A DNA stretch of 64,000 nucleotides from an uncultured Ignavibacteria bacterium (lineage in GTDB: Bacteria > Bacteroidota > Ignavibacteria > Ch128b): contig CALDZP010000003.1 in assembly GCA_937944105.1 (NCBI GenBank), forward strand, positions 29,480 through 93,479. The letters are read 5' to 3'. Below the pieces are notes generated by a model. It was given only the letters and a program-made list of their open reading frames with translations. It ran no database searches and was not told where the DNA came from. Positions 9,244 to 20,078 of this stretch are shown in pieces (the stretch's first letter is position 1; each line of letters opens with the position of its first letter). The translations under genes were made by a program, and so were the position numbers.

Positions 9244-10908
9244 TTACTTAATCATTTCATATTCTGACAAACTTTTCAACTCTCTTTTCCCATTAACCAG
9301 CAATTGATAAGCTTTCAAACCAAGCATCACTGCAAGTATAAAAAGTAAACTTGAAATGAAAGATAGAACAAAATTATTCGAAACAAAATTAGAATAAATT
9401 AACATCCCAAGAGCTGTAAGAGTCACACTAAACATAAAAAGCATTGGAATCATTACAAAAAGTCTATTTACTTTAAGATGTGTAACATAAACAGTTAGAG
9501 CCAGTAAAGCCAGTGCTGCAAGAAGTTGATTTGCACTTCCAAATACTGGCCAGATTGACATTGAGTGACCACTAAATGTTAGAGTAGCTCCAGCCGAAAC
9601 AGTAACTGCAGTCGAAAAAAACCGATTGTGAAGAATCGACCTCTGACCATTATCATTTTCCCTCTGAATGCTCATTTCAAAAAATTCCTGAAACATATAT
9701 CGAGCAAGTCTTGTAGCAGTATCGAGAGAAGTTAGTGCAAAAGCTGAAACTGCTAAAGCAGAAAAAGTTTGACCTGCTTGAATTGAAATACCAAGGAAAG
9801 GTATTGAATTTAAAAATTTTGCAACACCGATTGAAAATGCAGCTACCGCCCCCTTTGATTTAAGAATATCTATAAATTCTTCATTAACCATTGATGCAAC
9901 TGCAACCAGAGATAAAACAGCTAACAAACCCTCAATTAACATTCCACCATAGCCTACAATTTTAGCATCGCTTTCTTTATTTAACTGCTTAGCAGTTGTT
10001 CCACTACCAACAAGTGAATGAAAACCACTAATTGCACCACAAGCAACTGTTACAAATAACGCAGGAAACAAAAATCCAACCTTTTCCAAACTAAAAGTAC
10101 TGAAAGCTGGTAGATTGATAGAAGGATTGGTAAAAAATACACCAACCAATCCACCACCAAGTACAGCATAAAGCAAAAATGAATTCAAGTAATCCCTGGG
10201 TTGAAGCAATATCCATACTGGAGTAACCGATGCAACAAATACATAACCCAGAAGAATAAATTGCCACAAAAACTTGTCTAATTTAATTGGATATATTATG
10301 CCAAAATAAATTGACAAAGCTATTAAAGCTAAACCGATAAGAGTTGCGAATGTGAGTTTTAATTTAAGTCTATATACCATTAAACCAAAAATGATAGCAG
10401 AAATCATAAACAACATTGAAGATGTAGCTACCGTTGGAATATTTGCAAAAGTATCGGCGACAATAATAGTGAATACAGCAATTACAAGAACCAATGTAGC
10501 CCAGGCAAAAAGCAAAAACAATCTTTTTCCACCAATGCCTATATAAGTTTCAATTACAAAACCTATTGATTTACTTTTGTGTCTAACAGATGCAATAATG
10601 GATGAAAAATCGTGAACTCCGCCAATAAAAATTGCTCCGAGAATAATCCAGAGATAAACCGGAAACCAGCCAAAACCTGCCGCAATTATGGGTCCTACAA
10701 TTGGACCAGCTCCAGCAATAGATGCAAAATGATGACCAAGTAATACAGGTGCTTTAGCAGGAACATAATCCACACCATCGTAAAGAGTATGAGATGGCGT
10801 AATGTTATTATCGTTCACGTTGAACTTTTTAACTAAGTAATTGCCATAAAACCTGTATGAAATAATGTAAAGAATTATTGAAAGCCCGACAAGTTCAATA
10901 CCACTCAT
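9244..10908 (-). CDS. cstA: Carbon starvation protein CstA family transporter
   Basis: 'YDGVDYVPAKAPVLLGHHFASIAGAGPIVGPIIAAGFGW', 'GFHSLVGSGTTAKQLNKESDAKIVGYGGML'; likely start at internal Met (10908). Confidence 0.93.
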   Translation of the reverse strand: MSGIELVGLSIILYIISYRFYGNYLVKKFNVNDNNITPSHTLYDGVDYVPAKAPVLLGHHFASIAGAGPIVGPIIAAGFGWFPVYLWIILGAIFIGGVHDFSSIIASVRHKSKSIGFVIETYIGIGGKRLFLLFAWATLVLVIAVFTIIVADTFANIPTVATSSMLFMISAIIFGLMVYRLKLKLTFATLIGLALIALSIYFGIIYPIKLDKFLWQFILLGYVFVASVTPVWILLQPRDYLNSFLLYAVLGGGLVGVFFTNPSINLPAFSTFSLEKVGFLFPALFVTVACGAISGFHSLVGSGTTAKQLNKESDAKIVGYGGMLIEGLLAVLSLVAVASMVNEEFIDILKSKGAVAAFSIGVAKFLNSIPFLGISIQAGQTFSALAVSAFALTSLDTATRLARYMFQEFFEMSIQRENDNGQRSILHNRFFSTAVTVSAGATLTFSGHSMSIWPVFGSANQLLAALALLALTVYVTHLKVNRLFVMIPMLFMFSVTLTALGMLIYSNFVSNNFVLSFISSLLFILAVMLGLKAYQLLVNGKRELKSLSEYEMIK

Positions 10909-10918
10909 ATTACCTCCA

Positions 10919-11302
10919 TTAATAAAAAGCATTAATAATATGATTTATTTTCAATTCATTCTCATTTTCTCCGACGATTGTTATTACATCGAATCGACAA
11001 AGTTGTTCTTGAATTCCATTTACATAAAAATAAGCTTCCGCTATTTTTTTCAGCTGTCTTTGCTTGGATTTAGTTATTGAATATTCTGGTTCACCATATA
11101 AATAATTCCTTCTCGATTTAACTTCTACAAAAACTATATATTCACCATCTCTAGCAATAATATCAATTTCACCTTTACCAAAAGTGAAATTCTTTTTTAT
11201 GATTTCATAACCTTTCGAAATCAACAATTTCTCAGCAATTTCTTCACCTTTTTTACCCAGACTTTTAGAATTCGATTTTTTGTTGTTCTGTTCTTCGCTC
11301 AT
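10919..11302 (-). CDS. YraN/UPF0102 family endonuclease-like protein
   Basis: 'LGKKGEEIAEKLLISKGYEIIKKNFTFGKGEIDIIARDGEYIVFVEVKSR'. Confidence 0.92.
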   Translation of the reverse strand: MSEEQNNKKSNSKSLGKKGEEIAEKLLISKGYEIIKKNFTFGKGEIDIIARDGEYIVFVEVKSRRNYLYGEPEYSITKSKQRQLKKIAEAYFYVNGIQEQLCRFDVITIVGENENELKINHIINAFY

Positions 11303-11897
11303 ATATTTTTCTCAAAAATTTTTTTCTATGAATTTCGCATGGTCCAAATTCTAATATTGCTTTGATATGTTCCTTTGTTGGGTATCCTTTGTTTTTATGA
11401 AATTTATAATGTGGATATATTTTTGAATATTCTCTCATTAATCTATCTCGGTAGGTTTTTGCTAAAATTGAAGCACCAGCAATAGAAAAGCATCGAGAGT
11501 CACCTTTAATAACAGCTTTATTTTCAATTGATAAATCAAGTTTGAATTTCCCATCAACAAGAACATAATCGGGAGTTAAGCTTAACTTCATTATCGCATT
11601 TTTCATTGCAAATAAAGAGGCATTGAAAATATTTAATCTATCTATTTCTTTTTCATCTACCACAAATACTGAATAAGAAAGAGCTTTCTGCTTAATTTCA
11701 ATTTCCAAAGCCTCTCTATTTTTTTGTGATAGCTTTTTGGAATCATTAATTCCTTCAATAAAGGTCTCGGCACTGAAAATTACAGCAGCCGCAACAACCG
11801 GACCTGCAAGTGGCCCTCTGCCCGCTTCATCAACTCCAGCAATAAGTTTGTATCCTTTTGATAATATTTCTTTTTCTATCTTTTGAAAACTATTCAA
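11265..11897 (-). CDS. rnhB: Ribonuclease HII
   Basis: 'LIAGVDEAGRGPLAGPVVAAAVIF', 'INDSKKLSQKNRE', 'KGDSRCFSIAGASILAKTYRDR'. Confidence 0.95.
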   Translation of the reverse strand: MNSFQKIEKEILSKGYKLIAGVDEAGRGPLAGPVVAAAVIFSAETFIEGINDSKKLSQKNREALEIEIKQKALSYSVFVVDEKEIDRLNIFNASLFAMKNAIMKLSLTPDYVLVDGKFKLDLSIENKAVIKGDSRCFSIAGASILAKTYRDRLMREYSKIYPHYKFHKNKGYPTKEHIKAILEFGPCEIHRKKFLRKIYERRTEQQKIEF

Positions 11898-12736
11898 TTT
11901 ACACCAATGTAAATTGCAATTAAACCTATGATCATTTCATATTTAATTAAATCACTTAACTTTCTCAACTCTCTTCTCGAGGGATTAGTAAGAATTTTTT
12001 TCACAACAAGGATTAGAACTAAATCTACTACAAACAGAATTATTAAGAAGTAGTAAATATTATAAATACCAGCAAAGTAAGGTATAAATGTTAGAACAAT
12101 TGTTAAAAGTATAAAAATAGCACTCATTCTTAATGACGCTTTTTCACCGTAAACAATCGGGAAAGTTCTCAGATTTTTTGTCTTATCTCCCTCAAGATCT
12201 TCGACATCTTTTAAGATCTCTCGAGAAAAATTAATCATAAATGCAAACAAAAAAGGGAAAATAAGGGGCTTAACATTTCCACCAATTATACCACCAAAAA
12301 TGAATGATATACCTGTCATAAATCCAACAACAAAATTTCCAATGATGCCTTTATTCTTAAGAGAATAACTATAAAAGAAAATAATCACAATTGAAATCAT
12401 TGCAATAATTAATGCACATAGATCTGTAAAAAGTAATAGAACAATTGAGATTATATTCAAGATAAAATAATAACTCAAAGCAGCATTAAGTGAAATTAAA
12501 CCAGAAGGAATAGGTCTCTCAGGTCGATTAACTCTATCAATTTCAAGATCAAAATAATCATTTATAACCATACCAGCACCAGAAATAACAGCACCAGCAA
12601 GAGAACCAATAAAAGATTTAAACGAAAGAAATAGATCTTTATCAGCAATAATTATTGCGAAATAAATTGAGAAAAAAGTTATTAAAAAATTTACAGGCCT
12701 TAGAATTTTAATGTAAGCTAAAAAAATTTTCATCAC
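11894..12736 (-). CDS. UbiA-family prenyltransferase (geranylgeranylglycerol-phosphate geranylgeranyltransferase-like)
   Basis: 'NDYFDLEIDRVNRPERPIPSG' and 'DVEDLEGDKTKNLRTFPIVYG' Asp-rich motifs. Confidence 0.88.
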   Translation of the reverse strand: MMKIFLAYIKILRPVNFLITFFSIYFAIIIADKDLFLSFKSFIGSLAGAVISGAGMVINDYFDLEIDRVNRPERPIPSGLISLNAALSYYFILNIISIVLLLFTDLCALIIAMISIVIIFFYSYSLKNKGIIGNFVVGFMTGISFIFGGIIGGNVKPLIFPFLFAFMINFSREILKDVEDLEGDKTKNLRTFPIVYGEKASLRMSAIFILLTIVLTFIPYFAGIYNIYYFLIILFVVDLVLILVVKKILTNPSRRELRKLSDLIKYEMIIGLIAIYIGVN

Positions 12737-14448
12737 TAAAAACCACTTACTATTCCAAAATGAATTTTACCTCTTGAAAAAGTATCACCTTCACCAAGAG
12801 CAAAATTTACTTTTAATAATCCCAGAGGTGTATTAAAACCACCACCCACTCCATAGCCATATTTAAATTTACTCACTTTTTCATTAAAGATATTTCTAAA
12901 ATAATAACCATAATCAAAAAAAGCTGAGATATAATCAGTGTAATTAATAAGAAATCTATATTCCAGATTAGACCAGAATATTTTGCTACCTGAAAATTGG
13001 TTTTCTTCATAACCTCTCAATGTATTCATACCACCAAACCTAAATAAATCACTTAAAGCAATTCCACTGCCATCTATGACTTTTGCATTCAATGAAAGAA
13101 AAAGCAACTGATTTTTAAGAAAAGATTGAAAAACTGAAATTGACAGATCTCCTTTCTGTTGTTGATATTTTTTTGTTTCCAGTTCGAGATAATCTTTCTT
13201 TATTACTTTACTAATTTCAGTTCGAAACAATACCCCTGATTTAGTGAAAATTGGATTATCCCTTGAGTCGTAAATTATACCAAATCCATATGAGAATGAT
13301 GTGCTTTTATTAACATTGAGAACAAAATAATTTAATAAGGGGATCGTATTAACTGAAGAAAATCTAAATGTTAATCCAAAATTTTCAGATAAAAATGACT
13401 CTACTAAGCCAGAAAAAGTTCTTTGAATATAAACTGTATCTTGCTTTATTTGATTGAACACAGGACTAACATTTATTGGTAATCCGAAAATCCAGGGCTC
13501 AAAATATTTTATTTCAAAATCTTGAGAATAACGATTTAATTTGTTCCATCTGAAAGAGAAAGCACGGAGAGTGCCAAATAAATTTCTTAGAGAAATATTA
13601 ACCTGACCTGTTAAGTATCCTTTTTCAACTGGATTTGTAGCTGGTACATAACCGATAATCCCATCGAAGAAATTTGTATTCCCTTCTTTAACTTCGATTT
13701 CAAAAATTCCTCTCATATCATCATCAAAGTAAAATTGAGGCTCTGAAACCGATGAAAAAATATTTAAACGATTTAAACGCCTTAAAACTTTTTTTGATAG
13801 TTCTGGAGTGAAAAATTCTCCCTGACTAATTCTCATTTCACGAATAATTACATTCTTATCAGTAAATTTATTACCAAAAATTTCAATTCTCGAAATCTGT
13901 GCTGGATGATTTTTATTTACTGAAAAAATAAGCTCAACAAATCTCTTATAATCTTTTTGCTCAATTGTCCTGTAACTTAAAAATTTTACTTCTGCGAAAG
14001 GATAGCCTTTCGATTCGAGCATATTAACAATGTATAAAGAAATCTTTTCCGTGTTTTGCTGATTAAAGATCGCTTCATCAAAAATTGACTTGATTTTAGA
14101 TTGTTCTTCGAAGGAAAAACCTTCTATATTATTTATTGACTTGATTATAAATTGTTCGCCTTCTTTTACATTGATTGTAATTATTTTAATTGAATCAAGA
14201 ACTGTGGAATCTATATTCACCTCTGAATTAAGAAAGCCATTTGTTGTGAGGAAATCTTGAAGTTTAGATAAAATTGAGTCCAACCTTAAGGAACTTTCGT
14301 TTATTTTATTTGAATCTTGATAAGTAAATTTTTTCTGAAGGGACAAATTTTGGAAGTGAACAACAAATTTTGATTGTGCAAGTGAATTTGAATTAATTGA
14401 AAGAATAATAATTGTTAATAATAGAATATTTATTATTGATTTAGTCAA
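12736..14448 (-). CDS. BamA/TamA-like outer membrane protein with POTRA domains
   Basis: POTRA-like repeats, 'FRFGGMNTLRGYEENQFSGSKIFWSNLEYRFL' (Omp85 motif), C-terminal 'GKIHFGIVSGF'. Confidence 0.85.
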   Translation of the reverse strand: MTKSIINILLLTIIILSINSNSLAQSKFVVHFQNLSLQKKFTYQDSNKINESSLRLDSILSKLQDFLTTNGFLNSEVNIDSTVLDSIKIITINVKEGEQFIIKSINNIEGFSFEEQSKIKSIFDEAIFNQQNTEKISLYIVNMLESKGYPFAEVKFLSYRTIEQKDYKRFVELIFSVNKNHPAQISRIEIFGNKFTDKNVIIREMRISQGEFFTPELSKKVLRRLNRLNIFSSVSEPQFYFDDDMRGIFEIEVKEGNTNFFDGIIGYVPATNPVEKGYLTGQVNISLRNLFGTLRAFSFRWNKLNRYSQDFEIKYFEPWIFGLPINVSPVFNQIKQDTVYIQRTFSGLVESFLSENFGLTFRFSSVNTIPLLNYFVLNVNKSTSFSYGFGIIYDSRDNPIFTKSGVLFRTEISKVIKKDYLELETKKYQQQKGDLSISVFQSFLKNQLLFLSLNAKVIDGSGIALSDLFRFGGMNTLRGYEENQFSGSKIFWSNLEYRFLINYTDYISAFFDYGYYFRNIFNEKVSKFKYGYGVGGGFNTPLGLLKVNFALGEGDTFSRGKIHFGIVSGF

Positions 14449-15401
14449 TTCAGTTTATTAATGATTACTTTTTCTTTTAGTTTTTCAATATAGTCAAAAT
14501 CAGCCTGGCAAACTTCAAACATTGAAGCGTTTGCAGCCCCACTTGCCGTTGCCCATCTTAAAATTTCTTCAAATGGTAGATTTTCATGTATTCCATAAAT
14601 AAAACCTGCCATAAATGCATCACCACTACCTGTAGAATTAATTGTATTAATCACCGGTGGAATAACTTCATAAATAAATCCATGATTGATTGCAAAAAAT
14701 TTTTTACTTCCATCAGTGATTGAAAAAATTTTAATCCCCATCTTATACATTTCTTTCAGAATTTTAATCACTTCATCGTCTGAATTCAGAGAAAAATTTA
14801 AAGAACATTTCAGCTCATCAGCATTTACATGAACAATATCCGGATTTAATTTCAAACAATCGGACAAATGTTTACCATAAGTATCCAGCAGAGTAATCTT
14901 ATCATTATCCACCGAGAACCGAATTAACTCTGAAAAAATTTTTATTCCATCAGAAGGATTTTCAAATTCGGGAGAACTACCAGAAAAGATTACCATTTCA
15001 CAATTGAGAATTGCTTTCTTGGTTTTTTCGATAAATGAATCCACTTCATTTGACTTTACAACGGGATCCGGGCAAAAATAACTTTCTCGTAATTTTGAAT
15101 TCTCAATAATTACAAACCCTTCTCTGGTTTCATCTGAAATTTGAACAAAGGAATTTTTAATATTTTCTTTGTAAAGAATTGATTTTAATCTTTTCCCATT
15201 TTCTCCACCCAAAAAACCAGTAGCAAGATTATCAAGATTAAACTTATTTAATTGGCGAGAAACATTAATTCCTTTGCCACCAGCGTTTATTTTATAAGAC
15301 TTAGAACGATTGACTTTATTACTTTCTATCTTATCAAAGAAAAGAACTTTTTCAAGTAATGGATTAAGAGTTATTGTTAAGATCATAAATTTTTTGCTCA
15401 A
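14445..15401 (-). CDS. PfkB-family hexose kinase (1-phosphofructokinase-like)
   Basis: 'MILTITLNPLLEK', 'AGGKGINVSRQLNK', 'NSTGSGDAFMAGFIYG'. Confidence 0.85.
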   Translation of the reverse strand: MSKKFMILTITLNPLLEKVLFFDKIESNKVNRSKSYKINAGGKGINVSRQLNKFNLDNLATGFLGGENGKRLKSILYKENIKNSFVQISDETREGFVIIENSKLRESYFCPDPVVKSNEVDSFIEKTKKAILNCEMVIFSGSSPEFENPSDGIKIFSELIRFSVDNDKITLLDTYGKHLSDCLKLNPDIVHVNADELKCSLNFSLNSDDEVIKILKEMYKMGIKIFSITDGSKKFFAINHGFIYEVIPPVINTINSTGSGDAFMAGFIYGIHENLPFEEILRWATASGAANASMFEVCQADFDYIEKLKEKVIINKLN

Positions 15402-16332
15402 TAATATTCTTTAATTCAGTATCGCTTAATTTATTTAATGCTTTGGTTGATCCATATTCAGTTGTAACAATCGCACCCAGATAATTACCTATTAAAGCTG
15501 ACTCGTAAAGACTTTTACCTTTTAAGATTCCGTATAAAAATCCACCTGCAAAAGAATCACCTGCCCCTGTTGAGTCTCTTGATTTAACTTTAAAAGGTGG
15601 AATTTCTTCTAAATAAAAATCCTTCGAGACAAGAGAACCCTTTCCACCAAGTTTCACAACGATAATTTTAACACCTTGATCGTGCAACTTTTTCAAAGAA
15701 TTCTTCAATTTTTTTTCTTTTGTTAATGCTTTAATCTCATCTTGATTTCCCATAAGAATATCAATATAAGGAAGAGAATTTTTCAAGTTTTTCATCCATC
15801 GATTTTTTGTGTCCCAGGCAAGATCAATCGATGTGATAACATTCTTCAATTTAAATTTTTTCAAGATTTTTAGAAGCGGTTCACCATCAATTGAAGGAAG
15901 GAGATTAACACCACCGATGTGAAAAATTTTTGAATCGAAAATAGTTTTAAGTTCTTTTGAAGGGAACCGAATATCTTTACTTGCACCGATGGAATGAAAA
16001 TAACTTCTTTCATTTTTTTTATCAATAAAAAGAATAGAACTTGATGTTGGTTCTTTATTTGAAACATAAACTAATGAAGTATCGATTTTATTTTCATTTA
16101 AATAATCGAGAATGTATTTCCCGAACAAATCATTTCCTACCGAACCAATCAACAAAACATTTACACCAAGTTTTGCAAGTGTGATAGCAGTGTTTGCTCC
16201 ACATCCACCGGTAAAAATTGGAAAAGATGCTACATCAATAGCTTGACCTGAGCGAGGAAATTTCTTTATGTGAGGAATGAAAATATCAAAAACAATCGTA
16301 CCAAGAACTGTTATATCAGGATTTTTAAACAT
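15364..16332 (-). CDS. PfkB-family carbohydrate kinase (ribokinase-like)
   Basis: 'TGGCGANTAITLAKLGVNVLLIGSVGNDLFG', 'RDSTGAGDSFAGGFLYG'. Confidence 0.88.
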   Translation of the reverse strand: MFKNPDITVLGTIVFDIFIPHIKKFPRSGQAIDVASFPIFTGGCGANTAITLAKLGVNVLLIGSVGNDLFGKYILDYLNENKIDTSLVYVSNKEPTSSSILFIDKKNERSYFHSIGASKDIRFPSKELKTIFDSKIFHIGGVNLLPSIDGEPLLKILKKFKLKNVITSIDLAWDTKNRWMKNLKNSLPYIDILMGNQDEIKALTKEKKLKNSLKKLHDQGVKIIVVKLGGKGSLVSKDFYLEEIPPFKVKSRDSTGAGDSFAGGFLYGILKGKSLYESALIGNYLGAIVTTEYGSTKALNKLSDTELKNIIEQKIYDLNNNS

Positions 16333-16335
16333 AGT

Positions 16336-17622
16336 TTAACGATACTTGAACCATTCGGAAAAATCTCGATTGATAAGTCTGTAATCTCCAAATCCAGTAT
16401 AATCAACAAAGATAAATCTTCTATTCAACGAATAATATTCCCAGATTTCATATGCTGGAGTATCATAATTAAATGGTCTTCTTTCTACATTATTTGGAGG
16501 ACCAAGTATAATGAATACCATTCCCATATCAGTTTTCCATCCTTCCTGATATGTAGAAAAATGTTGATTAGCATATTCAACTCTTCCGTAGTATTCATCC
16601 ATCAATTCGTTTTCTTCTGTTCCAGGAGTCGGATCTTTGGCTCTCCAGAATTCCATAAATTTTTCATACTTAGCTTGTTCATCTTCAATTTTCAAAAGCT
16701 CATTAATTCGGTCGCGATTTGTGATGTAAATCATCTGCTCAATGGCTTTATTTAAATTAGAAATACTTCGTGGGATACCTACCCACCTTGAAAAAACTCT
16801 TTTCGATACTGAGTAAGAACCTTTAACAGTTGAATCGAGTGATTTTGCTGTAATTGTAAGAATATATTCACCTATACTGAAATCAGATTTCTCGACCTTT
16901 AGAAATATAGGTGTCCGTGATGATGTTAGCTGGTATGGAGTATTAAATTCTAAGATAGACTTTCCTTTAGAATTGGTGATTTTACAATTAAGACTGAAGT
17001 TTGTATCAGGTGAGTGATTATAAAATTCCAGGAACACATAAAAACCACTTTCATTGAATATTATGTTGTTCGTAATATTTGGAATTACTTCTTTCCTTGA
17101 ATCGATTTCCGAATATCTTGTAACCAGAAGCAAATCACTTAAAGCGAATGGTTCATGAAATGCACGGACATTCAATTCAGTTGTAGCACTCGCATTTTTT
17201 TTCGATTCTTGATCCTGTACAAATATTTTCAATCGATAATTTCCCGGGACTAATCTGAATGATCTTGAACTTATATTGCTACCATTTCTTGAAATTGCTT
17301 CTGAATAAGAACCAAGAATAATTTTTTCTGTCCAGATTTTTTCAGTTACAAGTCTATCTGTAGAATCATACACACCAGCAGTGACTTCGTATGTTGCCAC
17401 AAAAAGATTTCCTTCTTTGACAAAACTTAATTGAGTGTAAGGTATCTGAATATAAAGATCGACTCTGGTAAATTTCGGATCATCCCCTTTGAAATTTAAA
17501 GCATTAAAATAAAAAAATGGTATTAAAGTTCTGACACCAACTGAGTTTAAGTTTTCTACTTGAGAATAGCTCAATCGAGCTAAAATCAAACCAAAAACAA
17601 TAAAAATAACTTTGGTTTTCAT
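16336..17622 (-). CDS. GWxTD domain-containing secreted protein
   Basis: 'STYQEGWKTDMGMVFIILGPPNNVERRPFNYDTPAYEIWEYY'. Confidence 0.85.
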   Translation of the reverse strand: MKTKVIFIVFGLILARLSYSQVENLNSVGVRTLIPFFYFNALNFKGDDPKFTRVDLYIQIPYTQLSFVKEGNLFVATYEVTAGVYDSTDRLVTEKIWTEKIILGSYSEAISRNGSNISSRSFRLVPGNYRLKIFVQDQESKKNASATTELNVRAFHEPFALSDLLLVTRYSEIDSRKEVIPNITNNIIFNESGFYVFLEFYNHSPDTNFSLNCKITNSKGKSILEFNTPYQLTSSRTPIFLKVEKSDFSIGEYILTITAKSLDSTVKGSYSVSKRVFSRWVGIPRSISNLNKAIEQMIYITNRDRINELLKIEDEQAKYEKFMEFWRAKDPTPGTEENELMDEYYGRVEYANQHFSTYQEGWKTDMGMVFIILGPPNNVERRPFNYDTPAYEIWEYYSLNRRFIFVDYTGFGDYRLINRDFSEWFKYR

Positions 17623-18920
17623 TCTACTATTCCTATTAAATCAAATTCAAGTGCATCAATTATATTTACTCTTGAAAATTCACCAGGTTCTAATTTTGAA
17701 TGAGAATTTATAATCACAGAATTATCAACTTCCGGAGCATCCCATTCGGTTCTACCAATGTAAGTTCTCTCATCAATTTTTTCATCAATTATAACTTTTA
17801 AGTTCAAATCCACCTTTTCCAAATTTTTTTCTCGGGATATTTCCTGCTGAATCTGATAAATCTTTAATTTTCTATTTTCTTTTTCATCTGCTGGAATTGG
17901 ATCCCCAAGTTCAAAAGCTTTTGTATTTTCTTCCTGTGAGTATGTAAAAATACCAAGACGCTCAAATTTAACTTCCTTAACAAAATCAATTAGTTCCTGA
18001 AACTCATTCTCTGTTTCTTCAGGATATCCAACTATCAAGGTAGTTCTCAATGCAATATTTGGGACTTTTTTTCTAATCAATTCAATTAATTCATAAGTTC
18101 TTCTTTTTGAAATTCCTCTTTGCATTGATTTCAAAATTTTATCCGAAATGTGCTGAAAAGGGATATCAATATACTTACAGATTTTTTCTTCTTCAGAAAT
18201 TACATCAAGAATTTCCTCAGGAAATTTTGCAGGGAATGCGTACAACAACCTGATCCATTCAATGCCATCAACTTTCACGAGCTTTTTTAATAATGTTGCC
18301 AGTTCTCTTTTGCCATATAAATCAAGACCATAATAAGTTGAATCCTGGGCAATTAAGATCAGTTCTTTTGTTCCATTTTCAGCAAGGTATTTTGCTTCAT
18401 TAATTATCTGTTCAATTGGTTTTGAAATATGCCTACCTCTAATAAGTGGAATTGCGCAGAAAGAACAGGGATTATCGCATCCTTCAGAAATTTTTAAGTA
18501 AGCATAATGTTTAGGAGTTGTAATTAATCGTTCACCAAGAAGTTCTTTCTTCAAATCCAAACCCAATTCATTCAATACACCTTTATAATCTGTTACACCA
18601 AAATAAGCATCTACTTCCGGGATTTCTTCTACAAGTTCATTTTTATATCTTTCAGATAGACAACCCATTACAACAACTTTTTTTACCTTGCCCGACATTT
18701 TCAAATTAATTGCTTCTAAAATTGCATTAATTGATTCATCCTTTGCATCGTTAATGAAACCACATGTGTTGATAACGATATAGTCAGCTTCTTTAAAATT
18801 ATTTATTATTTCAAGACCATTAGCCTGAAATTGTCTTAATAAAACTTCTGAATCAACAAGATTTTTACTACATCCCAAAGAGACAAGATTTACTTTTTTA
18901 TTTCCATTTTTAGTATGCAT
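17619..18920 (-). CDS. rimO: Ribosomal protein S12 methylthiotransferase
   Basis: 'VNLVSLGCSKNLVDSEVLL', radical SAM 'EGCDNPCSFCAIPLIRG', 'GRTEWDAPEVDNSVII'. Confidence 0.95.
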   Translation of the reverse strand: MHTKNGNKKVNLVSLGCSKNLVDSEVLLRQFQANGLEIINNFKEADYIVINTCGFINDAKDESINAILEAINLKMSGKVKKVVVMGCLSERYKNELVEEIPEVDAYFGVTDYKGVLNELGLDLKKELLGERLITTPKHYAYLKISEGCDNPCSFCAIPLIRGRHISKPIEQIINEAKYLAENGTKELILIAQDSTYYGLDLYGKRELATLLKKLVKVDGIEWIRLLYAFPAKFPEEILDVISEEEKICKYIDIPFQHISDKILKSMQRGISKRRTYELIELIRKKVPNIALRTTLIVGYPEETENEFQELIDFVKEVKFERLGIFTYSQEENTKAFELGDPIPADEKENRKLKIYQIQQEISREKNLEKVDLNLKVIIDEKIDERTYIGRTEWDAPEVDNSVIINSHSKLEPGEFSRVNIIDALEFDLIGIVE

Positions 18921-19728
18921 AACTCAAATAAAAATAAATAAATGGTGAGACAAATAATAAACTATCAAATCTATCCAATATTCCTCCATGACCGGGTAAA
19001 ATGTTTGACGAATCTTTACAATTAACATCTCTCTTAAACATCGATTCAACAAGGTCACCAATCTGACCTATAATACCAACTACTAAACCCATATAAATTA
19101 CATCATACCAATTTAAGAAATTTAGAAGCAAGAATTTACCAGCCACAAAGGTTAAGATTGCAAAAACAAATCCAAAAATTGCACCTTCAATACTTTTTTT
19201 AGGACTGATTCTTTCAAGTAATCGATGTTTTCCAAAGGCTGTGCCTCCAAAATAAGCAGCTGAATCACATATCCAGATTGCAGCAAGCATTACCATTATA
19301 ATGTAAGCACCATGAGTGTAATCCTGTTCAAATTTTTCTCTTATTCCAATTAATGTAGAATAGAAAAGACTCAAAAAAATTGCACCAAAAACAGTCATAC
19401 CCACATTTAAAAAAGAATTATTCTGAACTCTGGTTAAATTAAAAATTGCAACAAATGCAATAAATAAAAAAGTAATCGGTAAGAATAAACTAATTTGTTT
19501 TGAGTAAAAAATCCATATAATCAAAATAGAATAGATAAACCCTGAAAGGTAATCTGGATTAGCACTTTTTTGCTCAGCCAATTTGTAAAATTCGTAAAGA
19601 GTTAAAAGTACAATAGCAGTTACAAAAAGAGTAAAATAAATTTTTCCGAGATAGACAAGTAATAATATGAGTGGTATTGCAATAACACTCACAAGAACTC
19701 TTTGAAATAAATCCGGGAATCTGTTCAT
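18910..19728 (-). CDS. cdsA: Phosphatidate cytidylyltransferase
   Basis: 'CDSAAYFGGTAFGKHRLLERISPKKSIEGAIFG...SMFKRDVNCKDSSNILPGHGGILDRFDSLLF'. Confidence 0.95.
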   Translation of the reverse strand: MNRFPDLFQRVLVSVIAIPLILLLVYLGKIYFTLFVTAIVLLTLYEFYKLAEQKSANPDYLSGFIYSILIIWIFYSKQISLFLPITFLFIAFVAIFNLTRVQNNSFLNVGMTVFGAIFLSLFYSTLIGIREKFEQDYTHGAYIIMVMLAAIWICDSAAYFGGTAFGKHRLLERISPKKSIEGAIFGFVFAILTFVAGKFLLLNFLNWYDVIYMGLVVGIIGQIGDLVESMFKRDVNCKDSSNILPGHGGILDRFDSLLFVSPFIYFYLSYAY

Positions 19729-20078
19729 TCATTGTCCTCAGAATAATCTTCTTTTTGATTTCCTATTTTTTCAATAATCATACGAGCTTCTTCCTCACGA
19801 TATTCCGGGACAAGAACTTTGATTTCTCCAAGTTCTCCTCCTAGTGGAAAAGAAGTATCTTTTTGCTCAAGAATTACACTCTCAATCCCAGCAGTTTCAA
19901 GATTAGTTTTTACCATTTCTGCCTCATATAACTGAGGTGTAGAAAAAACCTCAATCCAATTTTTATATTTCTCTTCTAATTTTTCAGATTCTTCTTTTAA
20001 TATCAATTCGGCTCCACAATCAGAACAATATTCTATTGAATCCTCATATTCAAATCCACAGTTAGGACAAATCTTCAT
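19725..20078 (-). CDS. Zinc-ribbon plus DUF2007-type signal-transducing protein
   Basis: 'CPNCGFEYEDSIEYCSDCGAEL' zinc ribbon followed by 'VFSTPQLYEAEMVKTNLETAGIESVIL'. Confidence 0.75.
   Translation of the reverse strand: MKICPNCGFEYEDSIEYCSDCGAELILKEESEKLEEKYKNWIEVFSTPQLYEAEMVKTNLETAGIESVILEQKDTSFPLGGELGEIKVLVPEYREEEARMIIEKIGNQKEDYSEDNE

Noticed and set aside
14445-16332. Two adjacent PfkB kinases as a recent tandem duplication
   Set aside because: The proteins are too divergent (1-PFK-like vs ribokinase-like) to be recent copies
16270-16755. 161-aa plus-strand ORF antisense to the GWxTD gene
   Set aside because: Low-complexity translation lying opposite well-supported genes
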